Below, piece after piece: positions 1-7,540 of a stretch of 64,000 nucleotides of DNA; positions within the stretch are counted from its first letter, which is position 1; each line of letters begins with the position of its first letter. The DNA comes from Shewanella sp. VB17 (GTDB taxonomy: Bacteria > Pseudomonadota > Gammaproteobacteria > Enterobacterales > Shewanellaceae): positions 930,001 through 994,000 of the forward strand of contig NZ_JABRVS010000001.1 of assembly GCF_013248905.1 (NCBI RefSeq). Reading direction: 5' to 3'. The notes under the pieces are model-generated. The model saw only the letters and a list, made by a program, of their open reading frames with translations. It made no database searches and had not been told where the DNA came from. Position numbers and translations under genes: made by a program.

Positions 1-1
1 C

Positions 2-1576
2 TTGCCTCAATATCGTCATCAAGTGGATTTACGCAGTATGCTAGGGCCAAAATTTGATACCGTATTTGCCTTCACTAAGGACTTTAATGGTTATTTAGTT
101 CCTGAAATTTACACTAAAACTGGGTACAGTAAGTTGGATTTTAGTGCTGAATCCTCGCTTTTACGTCATGAATTGAGTGTTTTTAAGTTGCTTAAAGGGC
201 AAGACCCACAGGTTTCTTTTGCTGAATTAACTGATTTACGTCAGAAAATTCAAAAGCTGTATTTCTCTGAATACATAAGCTACTGGAAAGATCTAATCGC
301 CAATATTCATATTAAACGCTTTACGAGTCAATCGGGATTGATTTATGGGTTAAAAAATATCGCAGATGTTTCGATAAGCCCAATGCTAGATGTATTAAAC
401 ACCGTTGTCAGCAATACCAGTTTAGCGGTAACAGAGCCAAGTAATGACGGTCGAAACAGTTCGACTACGGCGAATCAGTTGGGCTTGAACAAGGTGGCGA
501 CTTCTTTAAATAAGCTTAATAAAATTAAAAGTATAGGAGGAGATAAACTACTTCGTATGCAAGCAGCTTATGTCGTCAACGAAGCGTTTAGCGATTTATC
601 ATATTACTTAACAGGTAATGGTCAGTCTGATGGGGCAGCTCCTATAGATACCTTATTAGAGACAGCCACTGAGCTCAGTCGTTATTTGGATAAAGCTCAA
701 ATCAATTCAGAACCCAGTAAAGTCCTTTACAAATATGCCGTAGAGCATGCTAAAAGTGGCCAAGATCCAATTACAAATTTAACTAATTTGATAGGAAATA
801 AACCTGAGTTGGTTACTTTATGGGCTCGTGATCTTGCCAAGCAATCATGGAAGCAAGTGCTTCTTGGCAGTTCGAATTACATTAATAAACAGTGGTATGA
901 AGGGGTGTACTTATTTTATTCGAAGTCCATTAAAGGCCGATTCCCTTTCTATTTACAAGGACGTGGTGAAGTTGATCTTAATGATTTTTCAGATTTTTTT
1001 AAACCTGAAGGGCGATTGGATCAATTTGTTGAGCAAATTCTTAACCCTTTTGTGTATTGGGATAATGGTGTTCTAAGGTTACGTGTGATTGATGGTATGA
1101 CATTGTCGATTAGTAACAAAGCTCGGACACAGCTTCGACAAGCGAATAAAGTTCGTGAGGTATTTTTTGGTCCGAATGGTCAGAAGTTAGGAGCAGGATT
1201 AGAGTTAAAGGTCAGCTCAATGAGTACAACGGTGACTGAATTTCAACTCAGAGAGACTGATAATGTTTTTGATTACAAGCATGGACCACGAGTATGGGAA
1301 GCCATTAATTGGCCAGCGAGTGATATAGATGGTTATTTAAGTGCTAATTTCTATCTTGGGCAAGACAGGGTTGCGACCAAATCATACACTGGACAATGGG
1401 CGTTATTTCGATTTTTATTGGATGGTACTTCTACAAGCACTTCTGCGAGACGAGTTCGTAAATTGAACTATGTGATTGAAGGAAAAAGAATTGCACTCCA
1501 ATATACATTACGTCATTCGAGCCAAGTATTAGATCAGTCATTATTTGCACAATTTGTACTTCCTAAGTACCTATAG
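2..1576 (+). CDS. tssM: Type VI secretion protein TssM/IcmF, C-terminal part
   Basis: This is the C-terminal part of TssM (IcmF/VasK), the inner-membrane and periplasmic protein that forms the T6SS membrane complex with TssJ and TssL. The frame is open at the left edge, so the TTG at 2 is read as an internal leucine codon; about 524 residues are visible of a family that usually exceeds 1,100. The N-terminal membrane segments and GTPase-like domain lie outside the window. The family tail is recognisable around residues 330-345 (FFKPEGRLDQFVEQ, then NPFVYW) and near residue 430 (GPRVWEAINWP). The next gene starts 3 bases after the stop and tssA follows at 3241, which fits a T6SS operon. Identity is recalled from family motifs, not from a search. 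Confidence 0.9.
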   Translation: MPQYRHQVDLRSMLGPKFDTVFAFTKDFNGYLVPEIYTKTGYSKLDFSAESSLLRHELSVFKLLKGQDPQVSFAELTDLRQKIQKLYFSEYISYWKDLIANIHIKRFTSQSGLIYGLKNIADVSISPMLDVLNTVVSNTSLAVTEPSNDGRNSSTTANQLGLNKVATSLNKLNKIKSIGGDKLLRMQAAYVVNEAFSDLSYYLTGNGQSDGAAPIDTLLETATELSRYLDKAQINSEPSKVLYKYAVEHAKSGQDPITNLTNLIGNKPELVTLWARDLAKQSWKQVLLGSSNYINKQWYEGVYLFYSKSIKGRFPFYLQGRGEVDLNDFSDFFKPEGRLDQFVEQILNPFVYWDNGVLRLRVIDGMTLSISNKARTQLRQANKVREVFFGPNGQKLGAGLELKVSSMSTTVTEFQLRETDNVFDYKHGPRVWEAINWPASDIDGYLSANFYLGQDRVATKSYTGQWALFRFLLDGTSTSTSARRVRKLNYVIEGKRIALQYTLRHSSQVLDQSLFAQFVLPKYL

Positions 1577-1579
1577 TAA

Positions 1580-2083
1580 GTGAACCACATGATGAATGTT
1601 AACCCGACATATTTGGTTAAACATTATTTTTGTCAAGAGGAAATGTGGCGCGAGTGGCAAGCTGTTAATGCTTGCCACAGCTTTTGTATTCAAAAAGCCA
1701 TCGCCATTGATGAAAAAAAACAGGCTATTTATTTTGAGTATTATTCTGCATTTCGCTCATTAAATGAATTAAGAGATCAAGAACTCAACTTATTGATTTG
1801 CTTGTTACCCAAAATAGTGCACGCGATATCACATTGTCATCAGCAGGGTTGGGTTCATGGCGATATCAAACCGTCGAACATTCTGTTTGATGAAGAAAAT
1901 ACTTCAGTCCGGCTTATTGATTTTGGTGCCAGTTATCCAATAGGTGTAAATCGAGCATTACTGCCAGCATGGCAATTGACACCGATGTTTTCGTCGTCAA
2001 ATCAGAAATTAGGCGTGGGTTATGTTGAGGAGGATGATGATTGGTATGCATTAGAAAAAATGATGCAACAAATTGACAGCTAG
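1580..2083 (+). CDS. Minimal serine/threonine kinase-like protein of the T6SS cluster
   Basis: A 167-residue protein carrying the C-lobe core of an eukaryotic-type protein kinase: the catalytic loop HGDIKPSN near residue 93 and a DFG triad near residue 114. I see no glycine-rich loop and no clear VAIK-type lysine; the protein is far shorter than a normal kinase domain (about 260 residues). A kinase (PpkA type) often regulates T6SS by threonine phosphorylation, and position directly after tssM supports a link. Activity is uncertain because the nucleotide-binding N-lobe looks reduced. The GTG at 1580 gives the longest form; ATG codons at 1589 and 1592 are alternatives and none has a strong ribosome binding site. 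Confidence 0.7.
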   Translation: MNHMMNVNPTYLVKHYFCQEEMWREWQAVNACHSFCIQKAIAIDEKKQAIYFEYYSAFRSLNELRDQELNLLICLLPKIVHAISHCHQQGWVHGDIKPSNILFDEENTSVRLIDFGASYPIGVNRALLPAWQLTPMFSSSNQKLGVGYVEEDDDWYALEKMMQQIDS

Positions 2084-2127
2084 CGATTAATAGAAAGTAC
2101 ATATAAATAATGATATAGGATATTGAC

Positions 2128-2985
2128 ATGAATTTTATTTACCCCCCACACGTTGTAAGTCGAGAAGATAAACTTAAATATGAGGCTGAGCAAGCTTTGC
2201 TAATATTAAGTGATAAATCAAATGTACAGATTATCATTAAGGTGACAAAGTCAATAATTAAAGTGTTGGAAAAAAATAAAGATATTAAAAGTTGTGACAT
2301 CTCTGAGTTTGGAGCATTTTATAATAGCGCTAGAACGAGTAATTTATTTCCTACTCACACTAAAGTTAAGAACGTTTCAGAAAAGAAAGATCTGGTGAAA
2401 ATGTTAAAAAAACAGGCTTCATCAAAAGAGAAAGATGCAATAATTGCCATTCTTACCGTTATATGGATTCTTCCTAAATATTTATTATCTGCAGTTGATC
2501 AGAAAAGAAAAGAAGAGATATCAAGTGTCTACTCTAGTTTTGATAGATACGGGAGAAATCATAGTACTATGAATTTGGAAGTTAAAAAGCAAACATTGAT
2601 GGCTAAAAACCTTTTTGGATCTGCACAAATTAAAAGTCAACTGTTAAATAACTTAAACCCTCTCTATCAATTAAGTAGCCACTATGTAGAGAATAATGTT
2701 AATGCTCTTTCAACCAGATCAATTTATACCAGAAATAAAATGGAAGGTGTTCCATATTTGGCTGGTACATCTGGGATGGCTAATGGTTTTTGTAATACGT
2801 TAAGCCTCCTTAATATTGGGATTAGTAGTAGTGAAGGACAAAAACTTGAAAATATAATGTCAGCTTTTATTGTTGGGATTGGATTTCACTCTTTTCAAGA
2901 ATGTTATGATGCATTTGATATGACTGACAAATATACCGATATGATCGAAGTAATGATGGATATGGGTGATCATGTTGTGATTTAG
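2128..2985 (+). CDS. Uncharacterised protein in the T6SS cluster, possible effector
   Basis: A 285-residue protein that I cannot assign. It has no signal peptide, a lysine-rich N-terminal half, and a short hydrophobic stretch near residues 107-123 (IIAILTVIWILPKYLLSAV). The C-terminal third looks like a compact domain: GTSG near residue 213, a cysteine in GFCNTLSLL near 222, and GFHSFQEC near 251-258 followed by acidic residues. A Cys/His/Asp arrangement is possible but unproven. It lies 44 bases after the kinase-like gene and before tssA. Genes sandwiched between T6SS core genes are often effectors, chaperones or accessory factors; no immunity-like gene is seen next to it. Confidence 0.6.
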   Translation: MNFIYPPHVVSREDKLKYEAEQALLILSDKSNVQIIIKVTKSIIKVLEKNKDIKSCDISEFGAFYNSARTSNLFPTHTKVKNVSEKKDLVKMLKKQASSKEKDAIIAILTVIWILPKYLLSAVDQKRKEEISSVYSSFDRYGRNHSTMNLEVKKQTLMAKNLFGSAQIKSQLLNNLNPLYQLSSHYVENNVNALSTRSIYTRNKMEGVPYLAGTSGMANGFCNTLSLLNIGISSSEGQKLENIMSAFIVGIGFHSFQECYDAFDMTDKYTDMIEVMMDMGDHVVI

Positions 2986-3240
2986 CGTATATTAATGTTT
3001 AAGTGTAAAATATCTAATTTACATAATATTTTTTGAGTCCTATATGTTGGGTTTGCAATATTTTGGTAGCGTAAAAAATAATTTTGAGCATATGTTGTAA
3101 TTAGTGTTAACAATGTAATTGTGATAACTAGTCATTAAAATTACTAATACTGACTAAACGTAATAAAACCTTGTTGTGTTTTTATCTATGTATAGAATGT
3201 GTGTTTATGCTTATTTATAGATTAATTGAGAAGAGAAAAA

Positions 3241-4398
3241 ATGTTGCTGTCTAATGCTGAAATTGTCGATCTATTGATTCCTATTGATGAACTGCTACCG
3301 TGTGGTGCCTATTTAAAATTAGATAAAAGTGCATTCAGGCCTCTTCGTAATAAATTTAATTTAGGCAAGACATCTCTTCGTAAGTTGACTCAAAATCCTA
3401 GTGCTGAAGAAAAAGAGCAATTAACTGATGAAAACAGTCATCTATGGCAGTCATTAGCTGAAAGTTTAATGCATAATTTTCGTCATGTAAGTCGTGATAT
3501 TGAGTTGATAGCTTGGTTTATTGCTGCTCAGGTTATTTTAGATAATAGTTTTGAGAGTGTAGCTAATAGTCTGTCTTGGTTAACAGATTTAATTGAGTGT
3601 AATTGGGATACGCTAAATCCGGTATTGGATAAACAAAACCTGCAAGCTACTGATGAACCTGGACAACTAGTTGAGCAGACTCATTTCAAATTAAAGGCTT
3701 TTTTCCAGTTAGCTGGAGACAGTGAGGAAAGTAATCTCTTATATGCTCCTTTATTATTGAAACCATTAGTGGGTGAGTTAACTTTCTTCGATTACAAAAG
3801 TGCACAGCGAAAAGGTGAAATCAATGCGCTGCAACAGAGAGTTTCAGGCAAGGTTACTCAAGAAAAAGAAGTTATTATTGATCGCTTAGTTAATCTCGAA
3901 CGGTGTCTTAAAGAAATTGAAAGATTGGATGCTACAGTGAGAGATAAAGTTATACATAGTGGAGTGAAAAGTACAAATTTTAGTGTGTTAAAAAGTATTT
4001 TTAAGCAATTTAATCATGCTTTGGAACAATTATCAGGATTGACTTCACCTGTTACCAACTTGGAGGAAGTTGATGTGGACTTACATCAGCAAGATAATGG
4101 AGGTGAAATAGGGCCTGAGGAAACGGCTTACATAGCATCTCCATTTACCACAACGAATCTGAAAAAGATTGCTAAGAACAACGTACACAATCGAGAGCAA
4201 GCGCTGCATTTACTCGGGGATGTCGCTGAGTATTTTCGAGAAAGTGAACCCCATAGCCCTGTTTCCTTCTTGTTGCAAAAAGCAATTGGCTGGGGAAATA
4301 AATCTTTTCCAGAGTTGTTAGAGGAGCTATTTGATGGTCAAGATAATGATCTTACTCATAAAATATTCAATCTTGTTGGGGTAAAAAAAACGGATTGA
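3241..4398 (+). CDS. tssA: Type VI secretion protein TssA
   Basis: About 385 residues with the ImpA N-terminal domain typical of TssA: an opening segment with PCGAYL (residues 20-25), a predicted helical body with WFIAAQVILDNSFESVANSL, and a C-terminal VasJ-like region where HNREQALHLLGDVAEYFRES and SPVSFLLQKAIGWG are recognisable. TssA caps or organises assembly of the T6SS sheath and tube at the baseplate. The frame opens at a TTG at 3226, but ATG 3241 is preferred because GAGAAG lies 7 bases upstream. A hairpin terminator follows at 4413. The 255-base spacer before it suggests its own promoter or a long untranslated leader. Confidence 0.85.
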   Translation: MLLSNAEIVDLLIPIDELLPCGAYLKLDKSAFRPLRNKFNLGKTSLRKLTQNPSAEEKEQLTDENSHLWQSLAESLMHNFRHVSRDIELIAWFIAAQVILDNSFESVANSLSWLTDLIECNWDTLNPVLDKQNLQATDEPGQLVEQTHFKLKAFFQLAGDSEESNLLYAPLLLKPLVGELTFFDYKSAQRKGEINALQQRVSGKVTQEKEVIIDRLVNLERCLKEIERLDATVRDKVIHSGVKSTNFSVLKSIFKQFNHALEQLSGLTSPVTNLEEVDVDLHQQDNGGEIGPEETAYIASPFTTTNLKKIAKNNVHNREQALHLLGDVAEYFRESEPHSPVSFLLQKAIGWGNKSFPELLEELFDGQDNDLTHKIFNLVGVKKTD

Positions 4399-4412
4399 TG
4401 TCATTGTGAAGT

Positions 4413-4432
4413 GGCGATTATTATCGCCTTTT
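4413..4432 (+). terminator. Rho-independent terminator after tssA
   Basis: A 6-bp perfect stem GGCGAT/ATCGCC with a 4-base loop, directly followed by TTTT, 15 bases after the tssA stop codon. It marks the end of the T6SS transcript on this side. Confidence 0.75.
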
Positions 4433-4732
4433 ACGTAAATATCTGTTTGTTATTTACTGATTATTAAGCTTAAAAATACATTTCTGATCTTTTATCTCCC
4501 ACAGCAATTTTTTTCTCATCATTCCTCTTGATACAAGTAATAGCCCGAAAGTACTACGCTCTTGTGCTATATATTTAACATTATTGGACATTGAACGTTT
4601 TCTGTTCGTCAACCAAACGTGATCACTGATAGTGTTGTTCCACGTTGTCATCTTGCTGGATTTTTTTGGCGTTATAGCGTGTATTTGTAAGTTCAGTTTT
4701 TTGTCTTTTTTCTTAGTTGAGATTGATAACAT
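4433..4732. other. Spacer upstream of csgE
   Basis: Together with the terminator this is a 334-base gap between tssA and csgE. An open frame on the opposite strand (92 codons) spans it but has no family features and would start on top of the csgE start, so I treat it as chance. The region should contain the csgEFG promoter; I could not assign -35/-10 boxes with confidence. Confidence 0.5.
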
Positions 4733-5128
4733 ATGAAAAAATGGGTTTATTTATTACTGTTTATTTGTAGCTTGCCAGTAGTCACTATCGCGGTTGAGCG
4801 TGATATTGAAATTAGTGGTTTAGTCATAGATAGAACCCTGACACGTTTCGGTAAAGATTTTGGTTTTTATTATTCAGGATATTGGCGAGATTTGCCTTTT
4901 ACTCAAGGCTTTAATGTGACCCTTGATGAAACTGTTTTTCCTCAGTCTGGCACTCGGCTGACATTAGCGGTTAATGGGCAAACTATTTACATTACTTACT
5001 TTGGTCGTCGTGAAAAGCCCATTAAAGATCGAGCTGAGCAAGCGATATTACTCACAATAGATCATATTGCTCAAGTGAAGGCGAATGCCATTACCGCTGA
5101 AATGACGGACATTGATGATGGTTATTAA
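4733..5128 (+). CDS. csgE: Curli assembly protein CsgE
   Basis: A 131-residue periplasmic protein with a signal peptide (about residues 1-20). It matches CsgE in length (E. coli 129) and pattern: EISGLVIDRTLTRFGKDF, then a segment with YWRDLPF, and the C-terminal half with QTIYITYFGRREKPIKDRAE. CsgE caps the periplasmic side of the CsgG channel and directs curlin subunits to it. It is first of a tight csgE-csgF-csgG unit, with csgF 9 to 24 bases downstream. The assignment rests on family recognition and on the operon context. Confidence 0.88.
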   Translation: MKKWVYLLLFICSLPVVTIAVERDIEISGLVIDRTLTRFGKDFGFYYSGYWRDLPFTQGFNVTLDETVFPQSGTRLTLAVNGQTIYITYFGRREKPIKDRAEQAILLTIDHIAQVKANAITAEMTDIDDGY

Positions 5129-5149
5129 CGTTAAGTAATGAGGAGTAAA

Positions 5150-5548
5150 ATGATGAAGTATAAAATGTTACTTTTAGCGGTAAGTTTGACTTTAATGATA
5201 AATTTGGCTCAGTCGACAGAGTTAGTTTATACGCCGATTAATCCCAGCTTTGGCGGATCAGCACTCAATGGCTCTTATTTATTGAATAAGGCTAATGCGC
5301 AGAATGACAATACTGCGAAAAAAACCGATAAAGACTTTGTTACCCGTTTTAAAGAATCCTTGGAGCGAAGCGTCTTAAGTGAAGTGGCTCGAGGAGTTGC
5401 GGGTGGTGATATCAAGGAGGGAACTTATGATACTGGAGATTATCGTATTGAAGTGATCCCTGCTGGTGGTGGATTAATGGTGACGGTTATTAACTTGATA
5501 ACTGATGAAGTGACAGTGATTGAAATGCCGTCATATGGAGTGAATTGA
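5150..5548 (+). CDS. csgF: Curli assembly protein CsgF
   Basis: A curli accessory protein of about 132 residues, exported by a signal peptide (residues 1 to about 22). CsgF binds the CsgG pore at the cell surface and couples secretion to nucleation by CsgB. The mature N-terminus carries the family hallmark NPSFGG followed by GSYLLNKANAQN. Although the frame is open from an ATG at 5138, AGGAG at 5141-5145 favours the ATG at 5150 or 5153. The stop codon overlaps the csgG start by one base (TGATG), so csgF and csgG are probably translationally coupled. Confidence 0.88.
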   Translation: MMKYKMLLLAVSLTLMINLAQSTELVYTPINPSFGGSALNGSYLLNKANAQNDNTAKKTDKDFVTRFKESLERSVLSEVARGVAGGDIKEGTYDTGDYRIEVIPAGGGLMVTVINLITDEVTVIEMPSYGVN

Positions 5549-6315
5549 TGAAATCATTTGTTATTATTATGCTTAGCTTGCTCTCTGCTTGTGGGCTAAT
5601 TCCCAAACCTGAATTACACATGACTCAGGCTGAGATTAATCCTGTTAGTGCTACAATGAAGGCTTTACAGGCAATGAAAGGCCCTAAATATCCAATCCCA
5701 GTTGCAGTATATTCATTTCGTGATCAAACTGGGCAGTATAAACCTCAGGCTAATGTCAGTTCATTTTCAACTGCAGTAACACAAGGTGCTACTTCGATGT
5801 TGATTCAAACGTTACTTGAATCTCATTGGTTCACACCTGTTGAACGTGAAGGATTGCAAAATCTTTTAACCGAAAGAAAAATAACTAAAAAACAACCTAA
5901 CAAAAATAAAGAACTTGATGTTCCTTTGTTGACGAATGCGCGATTGTTACTTGAAGGTGGAATAATCAATTATGAAGCGAATGTGAGTACTGGTGGCATT
6001 GGACTTCAATATTATGGTATCGGTGCATCAGAGGAGTATCGAGAGGATCAGGTCACTATTTATTTGAGAGCGGTTGATGTGTACACGGGCAAGGTAATGA
6101 TTTCTGTTTCAACCACTAAGCGTGTATTTTCTCAGCAAATGAGGGCTGGTTTAATGCGCTATACCAGTTTGAATCGTTTGGCTGAAGCTGAGATGGGTTA
6201 CAGTACCAATGAACCGGTACAGTTTTGTGTTTTGCAAGCGATTGAATTAGCCGTTGCTGAAATGGTAGATAAGGGGATTGAATTAGGTTACTGGAGCCCA
6301 GAACAATCAATATAA
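5548..6315 (+). CDS. csgG: Curli secretion channel lipoprotein CsgG
   Basis: A 255-residue outer-membrane lipoprotein forming the nonameric channel through which curlin subunits leave the cell. It has a short signal peptide ending in a lipobox LLSAC at about residues 11-15, then family segments including VAVYSFRDQTGQYK and SMLIQTLLESHWFTPVEREGLQNLL. E. coli CsgG is 277 residues. The ATG at 5548 shares its first base with the csgF stop, and is preferred to the TTG one codon earlier. It closes the csgEFG unit; the csgD-like gene follows after about 320 bases. Confidence 0.92.
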   Translation: MKSFVIIMLSLLSACGLIPKPELHMTQAEINPVSATMKALQAMKGPKYPIPVAVYSFRDQTGQYKPQANVSSFSTAVTQGATSMLIQTLLESHWFTPVEREGLQNLLTERKITKKQPNKNKELDVPLLTNARLLLEGGIINYEANVSTGGIGLQYYGIGASEEYREDQVTIYLRAVDVYTGKVMISVSTTKRVFSQQMRAGLMRYTSLNRLAEAEMGYSTNEPVQFCVLQAIELAVAEMVDKGIELGYWSPEQSI

Positions 6316-6633
6316 AGATGTTTACGCTCTGAGTATGAATGACAGGTCATTAGGTGCTCTATTATCGATATTTATCTCTTAATTTGACGTTATAAAATTT
6401 ACTTTAAATTAATGCTTGCTTTACTGAATATAATATTTAATTCATTAATATTATTTTCATTTGTTTAAATGTTGAATTTATTGTGTCGTGTTGGTGTTTT
6501 TTCTGGTAACTTGTATCACATTAACGCAATAACTTTTCTCAAAAGATAAACATCTGTAGTAACTCTTATGGACCGAAGAGTTTTTGTGTTTTCTTCAGGG
6601 TGGAAACATAACTATATCGACAAGGAAAATAGT
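6316..6633. other. Spacer between csgG and the csgD-like gene
   Basis: A 318-base A+T-rich stretch. I see no clear terminator for csgG and no gene. It probably contains the promoter for the csgD-like regulator; no operator could be assigned. Confidence 0.4.
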
Positions 6634-7299
6634 ATGAACCAAATCGATGAACTTGTTTTTTTTCATCAAATCGATGCGCCATGTCACTTAGCCATTTTGG
6701 CTCAATCCATAGGTTTAAAAACACGTATTGTGAGTAAAGCCTCAGAGTTATGTGAAGGAGATATTTCCAACCGCTTTTGTTTCATTGCCCAAAAAGGGGA
6801 GGCACTTGATAGTAAAGGTATTCCTCTGGTGGCATCTAGACTTGCTTCACAGCTTCCCGTAGCGCTTCACCAAGTGGAACCTAATACATTGCAGGCAGAG
6901 TCGGCATTATTATTAGGGATTAAAGGATTACTGTATTCAAATCAAGGAATGGACTCTTTAATGTCTGGGTTAATGAGTATGGTTGAAGGTGAACTCTACT
7001 TTGACAGACAGTTGATCAGCCGTGTATTTGGCCAACTAGTACGTAAGTTAGATAGTGCTAATGATACATTGCAAGATACTGCTGTGATGATGCAGATGCT
7101 AACGAGTAGAGAACGAACCATCATTAGCCTTGTGTCGAGCGGAGCTAGAAATAAGGAGATTGCTCATAGGCTATGTATCAGCGAGCATACTGTGAAGGCA
7201 CATATCTCTTCTATATTCAGAAAGACACAATCTCGGAATCGGGTTGAGTTACTTAGGTTAGCGCAAAGCTATCAGAGTCAGCTGGAGTTATGCTCTTAG
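6634..7299 (+). CDS. csgD: LuxR-family transcriptional regulator, CsgD-like
   Basis: A 221-residue regulator with a GerE-type helix-turn-helix at the C-terminus: LTSRERTIISLVSSGARNKE (near 150-170) and the recognition part RLCISEHTVKAHISSIFRK. The N-terminal half resembles an atypical receiver domain without the normal aspartate set, as in E. coli CsgD and VpsT, which makes control by phosphorylation unlikely. CsgD activates csgBA. The frame opens at 6568, but ATG 6634 has AAGGA with 7-base spacing and fits the family length (E. coli 216). Its place between csgEFG and csgBA supports the csgD assignment; another LuxR-type biofilm regulator is possible. Confidence 0.82.
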   Translation: MNQIDELVFFHQIDAPCHLAILAQSIGLKTRIVSKASELCEGDISNRFCFIAQKGEALDSKGIPLVASRLASQLPVALHQVEPNTLQAESALLLGIKGLLYSNQGMDSLMSGLMSMVEGELYFDRQLISRVFGQLVRKLDSANDTLQDTAVMMQMLTSRERTIISLVSSGARNKEIAHRLCISEHTVKAHISSIFRKTQSRNRVELLRLAQSYQSQLELCS

Positions 7300-7341
7300 T
7301 TATTAGCATAAAATGGCAAATCCACACAGAGCAAAAATTAT

Positions 7342-7374
7342 AATGCCAGCAAGTTAAGCTTACTGGCATTTTTA
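7342..7374 (+). terminator. Terminator after the csgD-like gene
   Basis: Inverted repeat AATGCCAG/CTGGCATT, with an inner AAG/CTT extension around one mismatch, followed by TTTT. It lies 42 bases after the csgD stop on the plus strand. Confidence 0.8.
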
Positions 7375-7442
7375 TGGTAGGTATAACAGGTGACTGCAAG
7401 GTGCGCATTACACCTGCAGAAGTGTTAAAATTCCCATTTTAT

Positions 7443-7478
7443 TTATAAAAAATCCAAGCACATGGCAGTACTTGGATT
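7443..7478 (-). terminator. Terminator after csgA
   Basis: On the minus strand AATCCAAG pairs with CTTGGATT and is followed by a T tract (the run of A at 7447-7452 on the plus strand). It ends the csgBA transcript, so each of the two converging curli units has its own terminator in the 241-base gap. Confidence 0.8.
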
Positions 7479-7540
7479 GCTAATCATTAAGCAGATACTC
7501 TGAGAGAGCAAATAACACTGCCACTCGTTATCAGATAAAT

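Noticed and set aside
4454..4732. 92-codon minus-strand frame upstream of csgE
   Set aside because: It starts on top of the csgE start, has low complexity lysine-rich sequence and no family features; it lies in the expected csgE promoter region.
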